Numbered from the stretch's first letter, positions 44,555-55,649 are shown. The stretch: 64,000 nucleotides of DNA from Novosphingobium sp. EMRT-2 (GCF_005145025.1 NZ_CP039695.1:1483501-1547500); one strand, 5' to 3'. Notes: generated from the sequence alone by a model not told the origin. Translations and numbers: made by a program.

Positions 44555-44587
44555 TAACAAGCGAGAGAACCATTGCGAGAGGAAAAC

Positions 44588-45525
44588 ATGGCGGCTGCAA
44601 AAAAAGACGGTTCGGAGTGGTCCGGCCAGGTCGCCTTCGTGACGGGGGTGTCACCGGGATCGGTCTTGGCGTGGCGCAGGCGCTTAGCGATGCCGGCCTG
44701 CGGCTGGCGCTCAGCTATCGCAACGAGGCCCATCGCGAACAGACCGCGCGCTGGTTTGCCGACAACGGGCGGGAACCGCCGCTGTTCGTGCCGCTGGATG
44801 TGACCGACCGTACCGGCTTCGCCGAAGCGGCCGAGTCGGTGGAACGGCATTTCGGCGCGGTGCACGTGCTGGTGAACAACGCCGGCGTCAGCGTGTTCGG
44901 ACCCACCGACGAGGCGAGCTATGCCGACTACGACTGGATCATGGGCGTCAATTTCGGCGGCGTGGTCAACGGACTGGTCAGCTTCCTGCCCGGGATCAAG
45001 GCGGCCGAGGGACCGCGTCACGTCGTCAACATCGCCTCGATGGCGGCCTTCCTGCCGGGGCCGCAAGCCGGCATCTACACCGCCAGCAAGTTCGCCGTGC
45101 GCGGCCTGACCGAATCGCTGCGCTACAACCTAGCCCCCCACGGCATCGGCTGTTCGCTGTGCTGCCCGGCGCTAACCCGGACCAACGCATGGGATTCGGC
45201 GCTCAAGCGCCCGGACACTTTCGCCGACAGCGGTTTTGCGCCCGTTGCCCGGGCGGAGCTGGAGCAGTTCGGGACGGCTTTCGAGGCGGGGATGGACCCA
45301 TACGAAGTCGGCCGCAAGGTGTTCGCGGGCATGGTCGAAGACAGGGCGCTTATCCTCACGCATCCCGAGTTCCGCGAGGATTTCGAGGAAATCTTCCGGG
45401 ACAGCGTGGCCGCCCTGCCCGACGAGGAAGCGCCGCCCGCCCGTCGGGAAATCGAACGCCTGCGGCGCGAGGCAAACAAGGCGGCAAAGGCCGGCCGGAT
45501 CATCGGTCTTTCCGATCTCACCTGA
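44588..45525 (+). pseudogene. Short-chain dehydrogenase/reductase with single-base frameshift
   Basis: The N-terminus in one frame is MAAAKKDGSEWSGQVAFVTG, then a second frame provides GVTGIGLGVAQALSDAGLRLALSYRN. Restoring one G in the G run at 44,644-44,648 would give the normal TGGVTGIGLG cofactor motif. Downstream the gene is intact: NNAGVSVFG, Ser in VVNIASMAAFL, YTASK catalytic Tyr-Lys. A classical SDR would oxidise or reduce the alcohol side chain of a lignin-type dimer, though the substrate is unknown. Either the gene is broken or the homopolymer is a sequencing error. Confidence 0.8.
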
Positions 45526-45596
45526 CGGCCATCGGTTGCGCCACGCGGCTTCGTCGCTATCCTCGCGATCGGCGGGGATTTCACGGAGAGATGACG

Positions 45597-46478
45597 ATGT
45601 GCGATCAGGATACCGAAGCCGATAACCAAAGCTGGCTGGCGTTGAACCGCCGCCAATTCACCGCCCTGGGGGCGGGCGCGGCAGCTATGACCATCGTACC
45701 CGGCTGCATGGCCCAGACGCGTGATGGCGCGGGCGCGATGAAGGTAGCCAGCCGCGCAGTGACGATCACCACGCCTGACGGAAAGGCCGATGCCTTCTTC
45801 GTCCACCCCGAAGGCGGCAAGCATCCCGCCGTGATCATGTGGCCGGATATCGCCGGCCTGCGCGACGCCTACAGGACCATGGGCACGCGGCTGGCCGAAG
45901 CGGGCTACGCTGTGCTCGTTGTCAACCAGTATTACCGCTCCAGCCCGGCGCCGATTCTCAACAGCCTGTCGGAATGGCGCTCACCCGAAGGGCAGCAAAA
46001 GCTGGCGCCGATGATCGCGGCGATCACACCGGCGGGAACCGTGCGGGATGCCGCCGCTTTCGTCGCCTGGCTGGACGGGCAGTCGGAAGTGGACACGGGG
46101 CGGAAGATCGGCACCTGCGGCTATTGCATGGGCGGACCGTTCACCGTCCGCACCGCGCTGGCCAATTCCGCACGGGTCGGCGCGGCGGCCTCGTTCCATG
46201 GCGCCAGCCTGGTCAACGACACGCCCGACAGCCCGCACAAGCTGCTCGCGCAGACTCAGGCGGCCTACCTCTTCGCGATCGCGCAGAACGATGACGCACG
46301 CGCGCCCGACGACAAGGTCCGGCTGCGCGAAGCGGCGGATGCTGCGAAGCGGCCCGCCGAGATCGAAGTCTATCCCGCCCAGCACGGCTGGTGCACGATC
46401 GACGCGCCGATCTACGACAAGGCGCAGGCCGAGAAGGCCTGGGGCCGCATGCTGGCGCTATACACACAGTATCTCTGA
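45597..46478 (+). CDS. Tat-exported dienelactone hydrolase-family protein
   Basis: 293 residues. A twin-arginine leader (LNRRQFTALGAGAAAMTIVPGCMA) precedes the DLH domain, with catalytic Cys in CGYCMGG, Asp in AQNDDARAPDDK and His in PAQHGWC. The family hydrolyses dienelactones or related esters. ATG 45597 is preferred because GGAGAG is six bases upstream. It is 71 bases after the SDR and probably in its operon; its partner substrate is likely periplasmic. Confidence 0.87.
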   Translation: MCDQDTEADNQSWLALNRRQFTALGAGAAAMTIVPGCMAQTRDGAGAMKVASRAVTITTPDGKADAFFVHPEGGKHPAVIMWPDIAGLRDAYRTMGTRLAEAGYAVLVVNQYYRSSPAPILNSLSEWRSPEGQQKLAPMIAAITPAGTVRDAAAFVAWLDGQSEVDTGRKIGTCGYCMGGPFTVRTALANSARVGAAASFHGASLVNDTPDSPHKLLAQTQAAYLFAIAQNDDARAPDDKVRLREAADAAKRPAEIEVYPAQHGWCTIDAPIYDKAQAEKAWGRMLALYTQYL

Positions 46479-46527
46479 CGGGTCCGTCAGACGGAAATGC
46501 TGCGCGCGGTGTGGCGCAGCATTTCCG
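46475..46527. terminator. Two tandem hairpins between convergent genes
   Basis: CTGACGG-GT-CCGTCAG (46,475-46,490) overlaps the hydrolase stop. CGGAAATGCTGCGC / GCGCAGCATTTCCG (46,492-46,527) is a perfect 14-bp stem with an eight-base loop. No T-tract follows, so a bidirectional or Rho-assisted terminator is likely. Confidence 0.65.
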
Positions 46528-46570
46528 CAATTCCCAAGATCATCTTGCTGCCCGGCGATGACGATGCGCG

Positions 46571-48052
46571 TCACGCCACCGCATCCAGTTGCGCCTGCGG
46601 CACCCACCAGCCGTGCACTTGCGGACGCAACCGGGCGGGTATCGCCACTTTCGCCACCGGCCCCGCCGCAAGGTTGCCGGCATCGACTACCCAGGCCTCG
46701 TGCACGAAGCTGTTGTCGCCAACCTGCCGGTCCACGATCATGATCAGCCATCCATCGTGCCCCGGGTCCTTCGCCGGCACGTGCACTGGCTCGTTATAGC
46801 CGGCCTGCGGCGGCAGGGGCAGCGCCTGCGAGACGTGCGGCGCGGCCGTGTCCATCCCGTCCAGACGGACCAGCAGGTTGAAGCTGACCCCCACCGGCCC
46901 GGCGAACAGCGGCGGCCCCTGCAACGCGGGATTCATCGACAGCATCCAGCCGTGGCCATAGCGGCGCCCCTGTTTCGCGGCGGGGATCACCGGGAAATCG
47001 CCCGGTGGCCCGATGATGGTTTCGGTCACTTCGCCGCTCTCCGCCTTGGGATCGACGGTCCAGCGGGTCAGCGCACCCTGGACCTCCTGCGGCGCCATGA
47101 AGATGCCCGATGGTTCGCGGATGAACGCGAAGGCGTTGGTGTTGTTCAGGCACGCATCGAAATGCAGCAGGCCGTTCTCGTCCTCCCACGCGTTCATCAT
47201 GTGGTAGGAGTGGCACCCCTCCGGTCCCTTGAACCACCGAATTTCCGATACGTCGCCATAGCGCGGCATCACGCCCAGCCAGGACGCGAGTTCCGGTTCG
47301 TGGTGCCAGTGCTCGCCCCCGGCCTTGATGCGATCCAGATCGGCCGTCGTCGGATAGATCGGGAACAGCGCATAGTTCTCACTGATCGTGAAATCGTGCA
47401 TCATCGCGCAGTAGGGCGCATCGAACCACTGCTCCGACTTCAGCACGCCATCAGGGCCGACAATGCAGTAGGCGACTTTCGGCGATGCAAGGCCGTCCGC
47501 CTCGTAGCCATAGAAGAACAGTTCGCCGGTCCCGGCATCGATCCGCACGTGGGCGGTCATGGTCTCGGACTTCAGCGCGCCGTCGAAATCATGCGAGCCG
47601 ATGGTTTCGAGCGTGCGGGGATCGACGCGATAGGGGCGCCCATCCTCCTTCGCCATGAGCAGGCGGCCAGCGTGCCAGACCGGCGTGGTGTTGGCGACGG
47701 TGCGGTCGATCCCGCGCACGTCCTCGTCATCGGTATAGGGGTTGCGGTATTTGCCGAAGCGCGCGCGGCCCCGTTCCTTCTCCGCCCTGTGCCGCGCCGT
47801 TTCCACGAACCGGATCGCAAAATCGGCCGTGCCGTCCGCGTTGAACGACAGGCGGCTGACCATGCCATCGCCCGACAGCGTGTGATCGTCGGCGAACTTG
47901 GGCGGAAAGGCCGGATCGGGAACCGCGCGGAAGAAGCTGCCGTGCACTTCGGCCGGCAGCGTGCCCTCCACGGCCAATCCCTTCAGGTCAACGTCCTGGC
48001 CAACCGGTTCGTTCAGGCCGGTGAAATACGGAGTCTGCGGAAAAGCGCCCAT
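46571..48052 (-). CDS. Carotenoid cleavage oxygenase family, lignostilbene-alpha,beta-dioxygenase type
   Basis: 493 residues, the length of LSD enzymes. The four iron His are in TAHVRID (H168), MMHDFTISE (H219), CHSYHMMNAWED (H284) and VHGWWVP (about H480). From memory of LSD-I of Sphingomonas TMY1009, the phenol-binding Tyr101 and Lys134 match Tyr102 (GKYRNP) and Lys135 (LMAKEDG). This supports cleavage of 4-hydroxystilbenes, such as lignostilbene, to two aldehydes. No signal peptide. Operator C lies 19 bases before the ATG. Confidence 0.88.
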   Translation of the reverse strand: MGAFPQTPYFTGLNEPVGQDVDLKGLAVEGTLPAEVHGSFFRAVPDPAFPPKFADDHTLSGDGMVSRLSFNADGTADFAIRFVETARHRAEKERGRARFGKYRNPYTDDEDVRGIDRTVANTTPVWHAGRLLMAKEDGRPYRVDPRTLETIGSHDFDGALKSETMTAHVRIDAGTGELFFYGYEADGLASPKVAYCIVGPDGVLKSEQWFDAPYCAMMHDFTISENYALFPIYPTTADLDRIKAGGEHWHHEPELASWLGVMPRYGDVSEIRWFKGPEGCHSYHMMNAWEDENGLLHFDACLNNTNAFAFIREPSGIFMAPQEVQGALTRWTVDPKAESGEVTETIIGPPGDFPVIPAAKQGRRYGHGWMLSMNPALQGPPLFAGPVGVSFNLLVRLDGMDTAAPHVSQALPLPPQAGYNEPVHVPAKDPGHDGWLIMIVDRQVGDNSFVHEAWVVDAGNLAAGPVAKVAIPARLRPQVHGWWVPQAQLDAVA

Positions 48053-48070
48053 CGATCCTCATCCTACCAA

Positions 48071-48089
48071 TTGTTATTATTTCATACAG
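48071..48089. promoter_or_regulatory. Operator C of the MarR regulon
   Basis: TTGTTAT-TATTT-CATACAG, 19 bases before the dioxygenase ATG. It agrees with operators A, B and D. This gives the dioxygenase its own controlled promoter in a 449-bp intergenic stretch (48,053-48,501) that otherwise has no gene. Confidence 0.72.
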
Positions 48090-48188
48090 GCCGGCGCGTC
48101 CGATGCCAACCGATTCCGCAAGGGCGCGGCGCGATTTGAAACGGAGGAAGGTGCAGCATTGCCGCATTTCGCCAGGGCCAAAACGGAA

Positions 48189-48220
48189 AGGACCGCCGCC
48201 GCAAATGCGACGACGGTCCT
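48189..48220 (-). terminator. Terminator after the CmcJ-like gene
   Basis: Read on the minus strand, AGGACCG / CGGTCCT with an extended imperfect inner stem, followed by TTTCCGTTTT. It would separate the CmcJ-like transcript from the dioxygenase. Confidence 0.6.
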
Positions 48221-48501
48221 GGAAGCTGCCTTCCCGCTGGGCGGGTAAATCGGCCTCCTCTCCAACCGATCAGAAGTCCGTCCCTAAACGCCTGTGGCTG
48301 ACCAAATGTTCGCACAGCGATGTGAAACAGGGAGCGACAAACAGGTTGTGGACTTCAAACGAAACGGACTGCGACTCCTTGCATTCCCGACTGCTCGCAA
48401 GCGAAGTTTATCGCGAAAATAGCCTCCTAGGCGGTACGACGCAATCACTGTTGCAAAGCAGGTGCCACGGGGTGCCGCAATTGCACCACCGGCGAACGGG
48501 A

Positions 48502-49290
48502 TCACGCCCACCACCAGGCCGTTGCGCGCATCTCTATGCTGACCCGGGCCGGCGCATCCGCCGGGCAATCGGGCAGGTCAAACGCCACGTGGGGAACGTG
48601 ATGCGCCCGATCCTCATCCGTATCGTTGGTCTTGAACAGGATCGCCTCGTCCCGCATCAGCGCGGGGAAATAGTGCCAGCGATGCGCGGCATTGTGCGCA
48701 ATCACCAGCCCTTCGAACGACCATTCCGGCTTGCCCTCCTCGTCGAACACGGCATCGGCTTCGATCAGGTCTTCCAGCGCCAGCGTGCGGGCATCGCACA
48801 GGGCCAGCGGCACGTCCTGCGGCGGCGGGGACAGCGCGCGCCATACGTTGTAATGCGCGCAGCGCAGGAACGGCCGGCCCGCCGCCCCGCGTTCGCCGAA
48901 CAGCGCGGCGGTCCTGTCCGAAATGTCGATATGCGCGAAGCGCGCCGGCATGGAATTGTTGAGGCTGCCCGCCCTGCCCGATCGTTCGCTGAAGCGCAGC
49001 AAGCCGGGGCTGCCGACGTGGACATGATCCGCCCCGGTCACATGGCGGACCAGTTCCACGATCTCGTGCATGTGCAGTGAAACGACCTGTTCGCGGTCTG
49101 TGAAATCGGAAACGGCGCTGCGATGGGTGACGAGTTGGAAGCCCTCGCGATCGATCGTTGTCCCGATGGCGCGCGCATCGTGCAAGGGCATGGGCACCGG
49201 CGAAATATCCACCTCGTCCCGCTCGTGCGCGTTGGCATAGTAGCGCGGGCGTGCGAAGCGGCGACCCGAATAGGCGATGAGCGCTTCCAT
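48502..49290 (-). CDS. CmcJ/NvfI-family (GA4-desaturase-like) protein
   Basis: 262 residues. It has the family pattern SRRFARPRYYANAHERDEVDISPVPMPLHDAR near the N-terminus, EIVELVRHVTGADHVHVG, RFAHIDISDRTAALF, and WRALSPPPQDVPLALCDARTL...HNAAHRWHYFPALMRDEAILFKTND. Members (CmcJ of cephamycin synthesis and related fungal proteins) are thought to be oxygenase- or isomerase-like, and bacterial homologues are often labelled 'methyltransferase' without proof. It is in the MarR regulon (operator D, 61 bases upstream), so a role on the imported aromatic is likely, but the reaction is unknown. Confidence 0.75.
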   Translation of the reverse strand: MEALIAYSGRRFARPRYYANAHERDEVDISPVPMPLHDARAIGTTIDREGFQLVTHRSAVSDFTDREQVVSLHMHEIVELVRHVTGADHVHVGSPGLLRFSERSGRAGSLNNSMPARFAHIDISDRTAALFGERGAAGRPFLRCAHYNVWRALSPPPQDVPLALCDARTLALEDLIEADAVFDEEGKPEWSFEGLVIAHNAAHRWHYFPALMRDEAILFKTNDTDEDRAHHVPHVAFDLPDCPADAPARVSIEMRATAWWWA

Positions 49291-49350
49291 CGATGCATCC
49301 TTCTCCTGCGCCCGCCGCTACCGCCGGACGATCCGGAGAAAAGACCACAA

Positions 49351-49369
49351 TTGTTAGTATTGCAAACAG
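49351..49369. promoter_or_regulatory. Operator D of the MarR regulon
   Basis: TTGTTAG-TATTG-CAAACAG, 61 bases upstream of the CmcJ-like gene. It is also close to the ligC terminator, which separates this regulon from the lig operon. Confidence 0.72.
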
Positions 49370-49370
49370 A

Positions 49371-49404
49371 AAGGTCCGCTCCGCCAGCGGGCTGAGCGGA
49401 CCTT
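49371..49404 (-). terminator. Terminator of the ligJABC operon
   Basis: Stem AAGGTCCGCT / AGCGGACCTT (10 bp) with a 14-base loop, T-rich on the minus strand, 20 bases after the ligC stop. Confidence 0.78.
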
Positions 49405-49423
49405 CGGGGAAAGGGTGCGGGAA

Positions 49424-50368
49424 TCAGCCCTGAGCGAGCTGCTGCTCCAGTTCACCCAGCACGCGATAGCAATCGAACACCTTGGCCACCGAGCTGTTGG
49501 GATCGCGCCCTTCGCGAATCGCGCTGACGAATTCGCGATCCTGCAGTTCGATGCCGTTCATGCTGACGGCAACCTTCGACACGTCGATCGGTTCTTCCTT
49601 GCCGTTCACCAGATCGTCGTAGCGCGCGATGTAGGTCGCGGTATCGCCGATATAGCGGAAGAACGTGCCCAGCGGTCCGTCGTTGTTGAAGGACAGCGAC
49701 AGCGTGCAGATCGCGCCGGTTTCGCTCTTGAGCTGGATCGACATGTCCATGGCGATGCCCAGCTCGGGATGGACCGGGCCTTCCACCGCGTTGGCCTTCA
49801 CGATCTTGCCCGCCTGATAGGCGAACAGATCCACCGTGTGCGCGGCGTGGTGCCACAGCAGGTGGTCGGTCCACGAACGCGGCTCGCCCTTGGCGTTGAT
49901 GTTCCTGCGGCGGAAGAAATAGGTCTGCACGTCCATCTGCTGGACGTTGAACTCGCCCGCCTTGATCCGGTTGTGCACGAACTGGTGGCTGGGATTGAAG
50001 CGGCGGGTATGGCCCACCATGCAGACCTTGCCGGTTTCCTCCTGCACGCGCAGCACGTCCTGCGCATCCGCCCAGCTATCGGCCAGCGGAATCTCGACCT
50101 GAACATGCTTGCCTGCCTTCATGCAGGCGATGGCCTGCGATGCGTGCATCTGGGTGGGCGTGCACAGGATCACGGCGTCCACGTCGTCGCGCGCCAAGGC
50201 GTCTTCCAGTTCGGTGGACGAATGCTTCGCGCCATACTTGGCGGCAACGGCGGCAGCCTGTTCGCCGGTGCGGCTGATGATCGAGACGATTTCGACGCCA
50301 TCGATGTTCTTCAGGCCATCGAGGTGCTTTTCGCCGAACGCGCCGGCGCCTGCGAGGGCGATACGCAT
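49424..50368 (-). CDS. ligC: 4-carboxy-2-hydroxymuconate-6-semialdehyde dehydrogenase
   Basis: 314 residues of the Gfo/Idh/MocA family: N-terminal Rossmann fold (IALAGAGAFGEKHLDGLKNI) and KHVQVEIPLADSWADAQ, followed by the C-terminal alpha/beta domain with WHHAAHTVDLFAYQAGK. It oxidises the ring-cleavage hemiacetal to 2-pyrone-4,6-dicarboxylate with NADP. It lies downstream of ligB, but a terminator-like hairpin lies between them. RBS GAAGGA. Confidence 0.95.
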   Translation of the reverse strand: MRIALAGAGAFGEKHLDGLKNIDGVEIVSIISRTGEQAAAVAAKYGAKHSSTELEDALARDDVDAVILCTPTQMHASQAIACMKAGKHVQVEIPLADSWADAQDVLRVQEETGKVCMVGHTRRFNPSHQFVHNRIKAGEFNVQQMDVQTYFFRRRNINAKGEPRSWTDHLLWHHAAHTVDLFAYQAGKIVKANAVEGPVHPELGIAMDMSIQLKSETGAICTLSLSFNNDGPLGTFFRYIGDTATYIARYDDLVNGKEEPIDVSKVAVSMNGIELQDREFVSAIREGRDPNSSVAKVFDCYRVLGELEQQLAQG

Positions 50369-50383
50369 GGGGTCAGTTCCTTC

Positions 50384-50415
50384 AAAAAAGACCGGGCGGC
50401 CCGGAAGCCGCCCGG
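50384..50415 (-). terminator. Terminator-like hairpin between ligB and ligC
   Basis: Minus-strand stem CCGGGCGGC / GCCGCCCGG (9 bp) with loop of six, directly followed by six T and then the ligC RBS. The whole structure fits an intrinsic terminator or attenuator in the middle of the operon. Confidence 0.7.
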
Positions 50416-50429
50416 CAGGGTGGATCGTT

Positions 50430-52715
<2,286 letters not shown>

Positions 52716-52719
<4 letters not shown>

Positions 52720-53537
52720 GCGACTTCAGTCCTCTCCGGTTTGAATGCGATCGTCTTGCCCGCCTGCTCGCGCTGGCGGCGGACCGTTCCGCTGGTCATC
52801 ACCGGTTCTATCCCCAGCGATTCCAGCGTCTTGCAGCTTTCTTCCATCTCGGCAGCGCGGCGGATGCCGTGCGTCGTCATGCGCTCTACATTGTAGGCGG
52901 CGCGGACCGCCCAGCTTTCCCGCTTCTCGCTGGCGTCGAGCGAGGCCAGCACTTCGTCCACCACGCCGGCGGCGCTTGCGGCCAGCATCATCTCGGCGGT
53001 CAGCGCCTCGACGCCCTTGACCATGATCGAACGGATCATCTTGATCGCGCTCGCCCGGCCGATCTCGTCGCCCACGATGCGCACGTTGGCGAATCCGGCT
53101 TCGCGTAACAGCGCTTCCGCGTCGGCCGCCGCTTCGCCGGCCAGCAGCAGCGGCACGTTCATGCGCGCGGGATGGACCGGCGCCAGCACCGCCACGTCGA
53201 CATAGCGCCCGCCCGCCGCCTCGATCGCCTTCGCAGCAGCGCGCTTGGTATCGGGCGCCACCGAATTCATGTCGCACCAGATCGCCCCCGCCTTCAGCAA
53301 CCCGGCATAGTCGCGCGCCGCCGGCAGGGCGGAATCCGCCGTCACCAGCGAAAGCGCGAAGTCCGCGCTGGTCAGCGCGCATTCGGCGGTGGCGCAGGCG
53401 ACGACGCCGGCCTGCTCCATCACCGCGCGCCGCGTGGGATCGATGTCATAGGCCAGCGCGCCCGCTTCCCAGCCGGCGGCCTTGGCGAACGTGGATCCGG
53501 CTTCGCCGAACCCGATCAGGGCAAGAGTGGCATCCAT
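52716..53537 (-). CDS. DUF1932 NAD(P)-binding dehydrogenase of the lig operon
   Basis: 273 residues. N-terminal Rossmann motif GFGEAGSTFA, then a 6-phosphogluconate dehydrogenase-like fold with the family DUF1932 C-terminus (catalytic-type Lys in SAIKMIRSIMVKGVEALTAEMM). It is the first gene of the ligJ operon and overlaps ligJ. A dehydrogenase beyond LigC is not required by the known pathway, so its role is open. It could serve a side reaction on the ring-cleavage semialdehyde. Identity by pattern only. Confidence 0.78.
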
Positions 53538-53592
53538 CGATCGCCCTCCTGCGCGGAGAGGCCCGCCCCGGGAAATGCAAAGATGGGCGCAG

Positions 53593-53606
53593 GCATAAAT
53601 TTATGC
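53593..53606. promoter_or_regulatory. Palindromic operator upstream of the ligJ operon
   Basis: GCATAAATTTATGC, a perfect 14-bp palindrome, 56-69 bases before the DUF1932 gene ATG and touching the LysR stop codon. A near copy precedes ligK. Confidence 0.68.
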
Positions 53607-54755
53607 GAAACCCGCCTCCGCAACCTCGTGCAGCAGCGTGACGAACGCGGCCTGCGGCGCGGTGGGCCGCCAACCCTGACGGGTGGTGATCCCGATCGTG
53701 CGCGTGACCGGAACCGGCGGCGGCCGCATCGCTAGCACACCGGCATCCAGTTCCACCGCGAGCTGCGCCGGCGACAGCAGCGTCAGCGCATCGCTTCCCC
53801 GCAGCAGCTGGCGCACGGTCAGCACCGATCCGCATTCGATCCCGACATGCGGCGGGTCCGCCCCCACCGCGCGCATCATCGCTTCCCAGTAATGGCGCAA
53901 CGGCGTGTCGCGCCCCGACAATATCCAGGGATAGGCGGTCATCGCCGCGCCATCGACCGTGGGCAGCGCCAGCAGCGGATGGCCCGCGCGCATCACCAGC
54001 GCGGGGCGATCCTCGAACACCGCTTCCTGTTCCAGATCGTCGAGCAGGGCCGCCTCGCGCAGCGCGCCCAGCATCAGGTCGATCTCGCCATCGCGCAGCG
54101 GGCCGGCGAGCTCGGCATGACTGCCTTCCACCACCGCGACATCCACCCCCGGCCAGTCGCGCACGAAGCGCAGCATCGTTTCCGGCAGCCAGCGCGCGCG
54201 CGAAAGCGGCATCGCCCCCACCACGATGCGCCCCGCCGCCTTGCCCTGCCAGGCCGCCACTTCGGCAAGGCCCGCGCGCAGTTCCGCCATGGCGAGGCCG
54301 AACCCGCGCGCGCGCCGCTCCCCAGCCGGCGTCAGCATCACCGAACGGCCGCGCCGGTCAACCAGCCGCTGCCCCAGCGCGACGGCCAGATCGGCCACGG
54401 CCCGGTGCAGCGAGGCGGTGGAAAGCCCGGTCTCCTCGGCCGCGACGGCATAGCTTCCCGCCCGAGCCAGCGCCAGGAACGCGCGCATCTGCGTGCCGGT
54501 CACACGCGGGGAACCGATGTGCGCAAGCGCCGCATCGGCGCGCGGCGCCAGCAGCAGCGCGGGTTCCGTCGGGGTCATGCCAGCCGCGCCGCGCTCGAAC
54601 AGCGCGCAGCCGAGGTCCGCCTCCAGCCGCGCGATCGCCTGTGTCAGCGCAGGCTGCGTCAGATTGATGGCGCGCGCCGCGCGGGTCACGCTGCCGTGCC
54701 GCACCGTTGCCGCCAGCGCAGCGAAGTGCCGGATATTGAGAGGCCGCTCGCTCAT
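53601..54755 (-). CDS. ligR: LysR-type regulator of the lig operons, with two HTH domains
   Basis: 384 residues, about 80 longer than a standard LTTR. The extra length is a second winged helix: HTH-1 about 7-64 (MSERPLNIRHFAALAATVRHGSVTRAARAINL) and HTH-2 about 88-146 (MRAFLALARAGSYAVAAEETGLSTASLHRA). The effector domain (about 165-375) begins GRIVVGAMPLSRARWLP. It is divergent from ligK and convergent with nothing, lying between the two lig operons, the classic LigR position. Assignment as ligR rests on location. Confidence 0.8.
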   Translation of the reverse strand: MSERPLNIRHFAALAATVRHGSVTRAARAINLTQPALTQAIARLEADLGCALFERGAAGMTPTEPALLLAPRADAALAHIGSPRVTGTQMRAFLALARAGSYAVAAEETGLSTASLHRAVADLAVALGQRLVDRRGRSVMLTPAGERRARGFGLAMAELRAGLAEVAAWQGKAAGRIVVGAMPLSRARWLPETMLRFVRDWPGVDVAVVEGSHAELAGPLRDGEIDLMLGALREAALLDDLEQEAVFEDRPALVMRAGHPLLALPTVDGAAMTAYPWILSGRDTPLRHYWEAMMRAVGADPPHVGIECGSVLTVRQLLRGSDALTLLSPAQLAVELDAGVLAMRPPPVPVTRTIGITTRQGWRPTAPQAAFVTLLHEVAEAGFA

Positions 54756-54767
54756 GCCACTCGCTTA

Positions 54768-55542
<775 letters not shown>

Positions 55543-55586
55543 GACAATACGTATGAGACAAGGGGTGCGCGCAAGCGCCCCTTCCC

Positions 55587-55649
55587 CGTTCGCGTCGAGC
55601 GTAGTCGAGACGCCGCGCGCAACGTGTCTCGACAGGCTCGACACGAACG
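55587..55649. repeat. REP-like palindrome between ligK and ligU
   Basis: Inverted arms with CGTTCGCGTCGAGC and the matching GCTCGACACGAACG, plus GTCGAGAC / GTCTCGAC. This type of palindrome is common in sphingomonad intergenic regions. It may stabilise or terminate mRNA inside the operon. Confidence 0.7.

Noticed and set aside
46589-48139. Plus-strand ORF of 516 codons
   Set aside because: Antisense of the stilbene dioxygenase; Arg/His-rich composition and no motif.
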